9,108 bases of DNA from assembly GCA_964631265.1 (NCBI GenBank), contig CAZVWW010000097.1, positions 1 to 9,108 on the forward strand, read 5' to 3'. A model generated the notes under the pieces. The model did no database searches. It saw nothing but the letters and a program-made list of their open reading frames with translations, and was not told the origin of the DNA. Source of the DNA: CAZVWW01 sp964631265 (lineage in GTDB: Bacteria; Thermotogota; Thermotogae; MWEM01). Of this stretch, positions 5,700 through 9,108 are shown in pieces. A program made the translations under genes and the position numbers. The stretch's first letter is position 1. Every line of letters starts with the position of its first letter.

Positions 5700-6195
5700 C
5701 CATATCTTCATCATCATCAGCAACCGCATCATCAGCTCTGGTTAATGCCTCTATGGATTGATTTTTATATATTTTCCCATTATTAGGGCTTTCATTCTCA
5801 TACTCTCTAAGCTTATATATTACTGGTATAGAGCCTTCTTCACTCAAAATCTTCTTGCCTTCAATGAAAGCTTGTTCTGTAGTCATTGTTTGCGGATCAA
5901 AGTCAAATGCAGAAAAAAGAGTACAAAGTATACGTTGCTGGGCGAAAGCTTTCACTTTAGCATCAGCATTCCTACTAGGGATAATAACCCCCATATCCTT
6001 AACCCCGAAGATTCTATGTTTAAGCTTAAAATCTAATATAGACTTACCCTTAACAAGCTTAGCTTCGATATCTAGCAACTCAGCACTGCCTTCGAGTTTA
6101 GGCCAATTCGTATTAGCTGCTATCTCACCCTTATTATATTGTGCTTGCATTTCATTAGCAGCAGAGAAAAACCCTTTAGGTACATTATAACTCAT
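5683..6195 (-). CDS. Putative ssDNA-binding protein (SSB-like), 170 aa
   Basis: The 170-residue protein has a mixed body with beta-like stretches (AELLDIEAKLVKG, SILDFKLKHRIFG, GSIPVIYKLREYE, GKIYKNQSIEAL) and ends in an acidic tail (residues 155-164) closing with GSFM. An acidic tail with a hydrophobic end is the hallmark of single-stranded DNA-binding proteins, where it recruits partner enzymes. No family was recognised from sequence, so the call rests on this tail, the size and the place directly upstream of the nuclease and annealing genes. It is the first gene of that operon: AAGGAG at 6203-6208 is 7 nt from the ATG, behind a promoter at 6231-6260. An unrelated replication accessory protein is the main alternative. 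Confidence 0.5.
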   Translation of the reverse strand: MSYNVPKGFFSAANEMQAQYNKGEIAANTNWPKLEGSAELLDIEAKLVKGKSILDFKLKHRIFGVKDMGVIIPSRNADAKVKAFAQQRILCTLFSAFDFDPQTMTTEQAFIEGKKILSEEGSIPVIYKLREYENESPNNGKIYKNQSIEALTRADDAVADDDEDMAGSFM

Positions 6196-6210
6196 AAGAA
6201 TACTCCTTAT

Positions 6211-6223
6211 CTTATTCGATAAG
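6211..6223 (-). promoter_or_regulatory. 5'-end hairpin of the SSB operon transcript
   Basis: CTTAT (6211-6215) and ATAAG (6219-6223) form a 5-bp stem with a 3-nt loop. With the promoter at 6231-6260 the transcript would begin at about 6224, so the hairpin sits at its very 5' end, just ahead of the AAGGAG. A similar hairpin with the same stem occurs at the start of the polymerase transcript (8439-8454). Confidence 0.4.
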
Positions 6224-6230
6224 TTTTGGG

Positions 6231-6260
6231 AGTATATTAAGATATGTGCATGATTTTCAA
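6231..6260 (-). promoter_or_regulatory. Sigma70/sigmaA-type promoter for the SSB-nuclease-annealing operon
   Basis: On the minus strand TTGAAA (6260-6255) is a 5/6 match to the -35 box and TATACT (6236-6231) a 5/6 match to the -10 box, with an 18-nt spacer. It lies 36 bases upstream of the SSB-like start and in the largest intergenic space of the window, which supports a real promoter. Confidence 0.6.
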
Positions 6261-6292
6261 TAAAAGAAAGGCTTAAAAGTATCTTATATTCT

Positions 6293-6315
6293 TCACACTC
6301 ACACTCACACTCACA
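6293..6315. repeat. Tandem hexamer repeat (TCACAC), three full copies plus a partial one
   Basis: TCACAC is repeated head to tail at 6293, 6299 and 6305, followed by TCACA at 6311. It is perfect and the only GC-richer block in this intergenic region. It lies about 33 bases upstream of the -35 box of the SSB promoter. It may be a protein-binding array (iteron or activator) or a slippage-prone microsatellite. Confidence 0.75.
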
Positions 6316-6418
6316 AAACTTTTAAGTTTTATAAAAATATGTTATTGAACTTTGATAGTTCGTAAGCAATAGTACCTTACTTCTCTAAAGATGTAAACCA
6401 TGCAGTCAAACTTTTTAC

Positions 6419-6461
6419 TATAGTATTGTTTTTATATAATAAATTGTAGGTATAGTATTGT
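6419..6461 (+). repeat. Pair of 11-bp direct repeats TATAGTATTGT
   Basis: TATAGTATTGT occurs exactly at 6419-6429 and 6451-6461, start-to-start distance 32 bp, about three helical turns. The extended form ACTATAGTATT (6417-6427) also occurs in opposite orientation in the polymerase promoter (8464-8474). A common protein-binding site is possible. Confidence 0.5.
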
Positions 6462-6502
6462 CTCGTTGTGATAATATAATTATTTTATATATAAGTTTTT
6501 GG

Positions 6503-8380
6503 CTATTTACGCCATCTTTTACCTAATACATCAGGGTCAGCAGCCATCTTAATGCCATTTTTTGGCTCCCACCCAGTACACATAGCACTGGCAATTTCTT
6601 CAAGAACAGGCATTTCAGTTTCTTCAGGGACTTCAAATATTATCTCATCATGTACTTGTAGCAGCATATGTATATCGTTAAATTTTTCGTGAGAATCTAA
6701 TAACTTTTTGACTGAAATCATGCCTCTCTTTGTCATCCCTGCTGCATTGCTTTGCACATTGTAATTTGTTGCTTTGTAAGAGGGAATATTTCCGTCCGGG
6801 TAAGGTGCTACATGTAGACGCATCCCATAAGCATTATGGGTAAATCCACACTCATCTACAACATTCTTCTTAGTAGCAACCCACCTTTTTACACTAGATA
6901 ACCCATCTAGGATCTTTTTTCTTATCTCACCTGCCTCCGCTTCAGTAATACCTAAGTCTCTCGCTAGCGGTCCTACACCACCCCCGTAAAGGATAAGGAA
7001 GACCACTTTCTTGGCTTGCGTCCTAGTACATCCTGCAATCTCAGCATTCACTGAGTGGGGGTCTTTCCCTGCATTTACTTCTTCTATAGCTTTTATTTCT
7101 CCGGCTACATCTAAGATGATTCTTACTTCCTGTGCTGAGTAATCAATTGATACTAGCTTATATCCGGGCCTTGCTATAAAAGAACCCCGTACTGGGTACT
7201 TTTCTTTTGAATCAGTAGAAGAAAGATTTTGCATGTTAGGGTTGCTACAAGAAAACCTTAAAGTGACCGTGCCTCCTTGGCTTAGTGTAGGATGTATTAC
7301 ATCGTGGGGATCTTTCTTATCTAGATAAGACTTGAAATAAGTAGAAACTCTTTTCTCTCTGCCTCTTATTTCTAAGATGATATCTGATAAGGGATGATCA
7401 ATGCCTGAAAGTGTCTCTTCGTCTGAGAGAGGACTTACCTTGCCAGTTTTTTCTGTCGGTTCACCCATGGGCAGCTCTATACCTTGTGCCCTGTATGCCT
7501 CTTGGAGGTGTATTCCTGAGTTTTTGTAAGGCATCCCAGTAAGCTCTTCAAACTTAGTTTTCTGTTCTTCTATAATAGCTTTGTCATATGCGATAGCTTC
7601 ATTGATATATTCAGGATCAGTAAGCATCCCTCGCTGTTCTATATCAAATACTATCTTCATTATCTCTTGTTCAACACTTATATTGTCATGCAGTGATTGA
7701 TAATATTCAGGTTCATTTTCCTTAAAACTCTCAAAGTACATAGTTTGTGTAAGGAAGAGCTTCCACGTAGTAACAACATCTTGTAAGCCATACTCATACA
7801 TGATTGGGAAAGGGACTTTTGCAAAAAGAGGAGAATATTTATTAAATTTACCTTTTTCCTCATCCCAAGTAGTGAATTTACAGGTTGTGGCGTTCTTAGC
7901 GATATAGATCTTAACAGCATCATCTTTAAGATCTTCAGGGTTAAGGTGTCTCTTCGCTAGTGATTCTAAGCTGTACTTTCCTCTGCCCCAATCGTTATGC
8001 ACAAATCTTTCCATAATCATGGTGTCGTACAGAGATAGAGCTGAGAAATCTTTTATCCCTAGAGCAGCACTCATATGAAGATCAAATATTAAGTTATGCC
8101 CAATTAGTGTTTTATGCTTCCTATTACCCGTAGCACACCACTTTTTAAAAAACAAAAGGGCTTCTTTAGGCGAAAGAGGTACATCATCACCCAACTCTTT
8201 ATACCTATTGTGTAGGTTCAAATAGTACTTTTTATCGCCGTCAGGAAAATAGAATTGGAAAGCGAAAGGGGCATCCCCCCTGAAAGAGTCGAGACCAGTA
8301 GTTTCAGTGTCAAAAACAATAAACGCCTGCTCCTCTAAGTCCTCCTTAAATTTTACTAAATTTTCTTCCGTTACTATCAT
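6503..8380 (-). CDS. Family A DNA polymerase with 3'-5' exonuclease domain
   Basis: The phage replicative polymerase, 625 aa, without a 5'-3' exonuclease domain. Proofreading domain: Exo I FDTETTGLD with Asp24 and Glu26; Exo II GHNLIFD with Asp100; Exo III YGLQD with Tyr197 and Asp201. Polymerase domain: TLRFSCSNPNMQNL (373-386); motif A SIDYSAQEVR with Asp413; motif B RTQAKKVVFLILYGG with Arg453, Lys457, Phe461 and Tyr465; motif C QVHDE with Asp578. Motif A has Ala-Gln where bacterial Pol I has Gln-Ile (DYSQIELR), the phage-type DYSAQE form. All catalytic residues are intact, and Phe461 stands where T7 polymerase has Tyr526. GAGG at 8386-8389 is 5 nt before the ATG. A promoter (8463-8491) and terminator hairpin (8397-8424) precede it, suggesting regulated expression. 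Confidence 0.96.
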   Translation of the reverse strand: MIVTEENLVKFKEDLEEQAFIVFDTETTGLDSFRGDAPFAFQFYFPDGDKKYYLNLHNRYKELGDDVPLSPKEALLFFKKWCATGNRKHKTLIGHNLIFDLHMSAALGIKDFSALSLYDTMIMERFVHNDWGRGKYSLESLAKRHLNPEDLKDDAVKIYIAKNATTCKFTTWDEEKGKFNKYSPLFAKVPFPIMYEYGLQDVVTTWKLFLTQTMYFESFKENEPEYYQSLHDNISVEQEIMKIVFDIEQRGMLTDPEYINEAIAYDKAIIEEQKTKFEELTGMPYKNSGIHLQEAYRAQGIELPMGEPTEKTGKVSPLSDEETLSGIDHPLSDIILEIRGREKRVSTYFKSYLDKKDPHDVIHPTLSQGGTVTLRFSCSNPNMQNLSSTDSKEKYPVRGSFIARPGYKLVSIDYSAQEVRIILDVAGEIKAIEEVNAGKDPHSVNAEIAGCTRTQAKKVVFLILYGGGVGPLARDLGITEAEAGEIRKKILDGLSSVKRWVATKKNVVDECGFTHNAYGMRLHVAPYPDGNIPSYKATNYNVQSNAAGMTKRGMISVKKLLDSHEKFNDIHMLLQVHDEIIFEVPEETEMPVLEEIASAMCTGWEPKNGIKMAADPDVLGKRWRK

Positions 8381-8396
8381 TTTTACCTCTTATTAC

Positions 8397-8424
8397 AAAA
8401 ACACCTATGCCAGTAGGGCATAGG
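8397..8424 (-). terminator. Intrinsic terminator/attenuator in the polymerase leader
   Basis: On the minus strand CCTATGCC (8424-8417) pairs with GGCATAGG (8411-8404): a perfect 8-bp stem with a 5-nt loop, then TG and TTTTT (8401-8397). It ends 7 nt before the GAGG of the polymerase gene and lies downstream of the likely polymerase promoter. It would therefore cut the polymerase transcript itself as well as readthrough from upstream, like an attenuator. Confidence 0.7.
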
Positions 8425-8446
8425 CCAAGCTCAATAAACTTATCAT
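8405..8446 (-). CDS. Possible 13-aa leader peptide through the attenuator
   Basis: ATG at 8444-8446 opens a 13-codon frame, MISLLSLAYALLA, ending in TAG at 8405-8407, inside the descending arm of the terminator stem. A ribosome translating it would sit on the hairpin and could prevent termination. The Leu/Ala bias is notable, but the only Shine-Dalgarno-like bases (AGGA near 8456-8459) are at or before the predicted transcript start, so translation is doubtful. Confidence 0.2.
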   Translation of the reverse strand: MISLLSLAYALLA

Positions 8447-8454
8447 AGTATAAG
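8439..8454 (-). promoter_or_regulatory. 5'-end hairpin of the polymerase transcript
   Basis: CTTAT (8439-8443) and ATAAG (8450-8454) form a 5-bp stem with a 6-nt loop. The predicted start of transcription is near 8456, so the stem begins at about +3. The same stem sequence opens the SSB operon transcript (6211-6223). Confidence 0.4.
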
Positions 8455-8462
8455 GTTCCTAG

Positions 8463-8491
8463 ATAATACTATAGTTATATAAAAAAGTAAA
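8463..8491 (-). promoter_or_regulatory. Sigma70/sigmaA-type promoter for the polymerase gene
   Basis: On the minus strand TTTACT (8491-8486) and TATTAT (8468-8463, 5/6 match to the -10) are separated by exactly 17 nt. It begins directly after the stop codon of the 40-aa membrane peptide (8492-8494). The -10 is embedded in ACTATAGTATT, which recurs at 6417-6427. Transcription would start near 8456 and pass through a hairpin and the terminator before the polymerase gene. Confidence 0.5.
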
Positions 8492-8614
8492 CTATAGCTT
8501 ACATATAACATGTATAATAACTGCACATATAGCTAAAAATGTTAAGAAAAGCATAAAATTTAATATTAAAGCTATAATATCTTTAAGCTCATCAATTATC
8601 GGTTGTTTGCGCAC
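8492..8614 (-). CDS. Small membrane peptide, 40 aa, GTG start
   Basis: A GTG at 8612-8614 opens a 40-codon frame ending in TAG at 8492-8494. The start has one of the best ribosome binding sites in the window, AGGAGG at 8622-8627 with 7-nt spacing, lying inside the end of the zinc-ribbon gene, with which it overlaps by 23 bases. The protein begins with a charged segment (MRKQPIIDELKD) followed by about 26 hydrophobic residues (13-38: Ile, Leu, Phe, Ala, Val and two Cys) and ends in KL: a single membrane-spanning helix. The function is unknown. Phage peptides of this size include holin-like, superinfection-exclusion and host-inhibitor proteins, but nothing here chooses among them. Confidence 0.65.
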   Translation of the reverse strand: MRKQPIIDELKDIIALILNFMLFLTFLAICAVIIHVICKL

Positions 8615-8999
8615 TTCTTCCCCTCCTAGAGAGTGGTTGCTCTACAGCATCTTTCACATCCATCCCTATAGTCACAAGTCTACGATATAATGTTGGGTAT
8701 GATATATCACTTAAGTAAGATAGTTCTTGCAAAGTATATACTTTATCATTGTATGTGTATTTAAATGCTTTATTTGCACCATACTCTGAAATTCGACAAC
8801 CGCAAGACTTAGATACACCTTGCTTTAAAGCGTAATTATTTACTTTACGCTCAGTACCGCAACGGCACCTACACAGTGAGTAAGCAATCTTACTAGAATA
8901 GCCATAATTCCTTACATACAGCCTTATCTCTACATTTGGCTCAAGCACTTCCCAATAGTGATACCGTTCACCTGGAGTGACACATGATTTACTTCCCAT
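8592..8999 (-). CDS. Zinc-ribbon plus HTH DNA-binding protein, homing-endonuclease-like, 135 aa
   Basis: Residues 10-68 match the phage module that starts GxRYxYWxVLE and ends with a zinc ribbon: CRCRCG (Cys43, 45, 47) and SKSCGC (Cys66, 68), found alone or attached to HNH/GIY-YIG homing endonucleases. Residues 82-122 (YNDKVYTLQELSYLSDISYPTL...IGMDVKDAVEQPL) resemble the NUMOD/IENR-type helix-turn-helix of the same enzymes. No HNH, GIY-YIG or LAGLIDADG catalytic motif is present, so it is either a free DNA-binding regulator or a homing endonuclease that has lost its nuclease domain. AAGGAG at 9007-9012 is 7 nt from the ATG and overlaps the end of the preceding gene. The 40-aa membrane peptide starts within its last codons. 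Confidence 0.7.
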   Translation of the reverse strand: MGSKSCVTPGERYHYWEVLEPNVEIRLYVRNYGYSSKIAYSLCRCRCGTERKVNNYALKQGVSKSCGCRISEYGANKAFKYTYNDKVYTLQELSYLSDISYPTLYRRLVTIGMDVKDAVEQPLSRRGRSAQTTDN

Positions 9000-9002
9000 A
9001 AT

Positions 9003-9108
9003 TTATCTCCTTTTGAAACCTTCCGGGTATCTCTTATTCAACTTGTCTATGTTACACTTGATAACCTGCATGTATAAAGCCTCATAAGAAATATTGTAAA
9101 CACGACTA
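9003..9108 (-). CDS. C-terminal end of an unknown gene, possibly MazG-like (5' partial)
   Basis: The minus strand is open from the window edge for 34 codons to TAA at 9003-9005. The protein end reads VIKCNIDKLNKRYPEGFKRR. The KLxxRYPEGF pattern is typical of the C-terminus of phage MazG-like nucleoside triphosphate pyrophosphohydrolases, but the catalytic part lies outside the window, so this is a tentative assignment. Its last codons (AAA AGG AGA) form the ribosome binding site of the zinc-ribbon gene, so the two are in one operon. Confidence 0.5.
   Translation of the reverse strand, partial: SRVYNISYEALYMQVIKCNIDKLNKRYPEGFKRR

Larger units (their letters stand above)
6196..6502. other. 307-bp AT-rich intergenic region with repeats; possible control or origin region
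   Basis: No convincing gene lies here. It holds the SSB-operon promoter and hairpin (6211-6260), a hexamer tandem repeat (6293-6315), an inverted repeat AAAACT/AGTTTT (6315-6330), short inverted repeats GAACT/AGTTC (about 6347-6361) and GTAAG/CTTAC (6362-6380), a pair of exact 11-bp direct repeats (6419-6429 and 6451-6461), and a very AT-rich stretch (about 6430-6500) next to the polymerase stop codon. Repeats plus an AT-rich stretch beside replication genes are compatible with a replication origin, but nothing proves it. No tRNA-like fold was seen. Confidence 0.4.

Noticed and set aside
5855..6190. Plus-strand open frame, 111 codons, antisense to the SSB-like gene
   Set aside because: It has no Shine-Dalgarno sequence and no recognisable domain, and lies fully inside a well-supported gene with an ideal RBS and promoter.
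6293..6315. TCACAC repeats as the edge of a CRISPR array
   Set aside because: The unit is 6 bp with no spacers; it is a simple tandem repeat.
6340..6402. Short minus-strand ORF starting MVYIFREVRYYCL in the intergenic region
   Set aside because: It has only 19 codons, no Shine-Dalgarno sequence before its ATG, and overlaps short inverted repeats; more likely non-coding.
6196..6502. tRNA or structured ncRNA in the large intergenic region
   Set aside because: No cloverleaf, no T-loop GTTCRANNC element and no CCA end could be found; the hairpins seen are short and AT-rich.
7678..7923. Minus-strand open frame, 81 codons, inside the polymerase gene in another frame
   Set aside because: It is nested entirely in the polymerase exonuclease-to-polymerase region, without RBS or motif.

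Overview
The window looks like part of the early DNA-metabolism region of an AT-rich tailed phage, or possibly a prophage. The evidence is very compact packing, strong AAGGAG-type ribosome binding sites, a family A DNA polymerase without a 5'-3' exonuclease domain, a RecB/Cas4-like nuclease paired with a putative annealing protein, and several small unknown genes. Low GC and strict Shine-Dalgarno use would fit a Bacillota host, but that is inference. There are no structural genes, integrase, tRNA or CRISPR. Two 100-N blocks (1303-1402 and 2658-2757) show that it is a scaffold of three contigs.

Layout: nearly everything reads on the minus strand, so transcription runs from high to low coordinates. 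In that order: the 3' end of an unknown gene, possibly MazG-like (9003-9108); a zinc-ribbon plus HTH protein (8592-8999); a GTG-started 40-aa membrane peptide overlapping its end (8492-8614); a promoter, leader and intrinsic terminator; DNA polymerase (6503-8380); a 307-bp AT-rich, repeat-bearing intergenic region with a promoter; an SSB-like acidic-tailed protein (5683-6195); a PD-(D/E)XK nuclease (4611-5654); a putative annealing protein (3463-4608); a second terminator; a SNF2 helicase interrupted by a gap in its P-loop (1416-3392); a KilAC-like antirepressor protein whose start lies in the other gap (904-1302); and two unknown small proteins (515-880 and 229-462). Two short plus-strand genes at the left edge (1-108 and 92-232) converge on the minus-strand array, with stop codons overlapping in a CTAG.

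How the genes may work together: polymerase, SSB-like protein, resecting nuclease, annealing protein and SNF2 translocase would form a replication and recombination set comparable in logic to lambda Exo/Bet plus SSB. The most unusual feature is regulatory. The polymerase and SSB promoters each appear to start a transcript with a CTTAT...ATAAG hairpin. The polymerase and SNF2 genes each have an intrinsic terminator placed directly against their ribosome binding site, which suggests attenuation or antitermination. I do not see a clear new defence or mobile system; the best leads are the leader architecture, the small membrane peptide and the assembly break inside the helicase P-loop.
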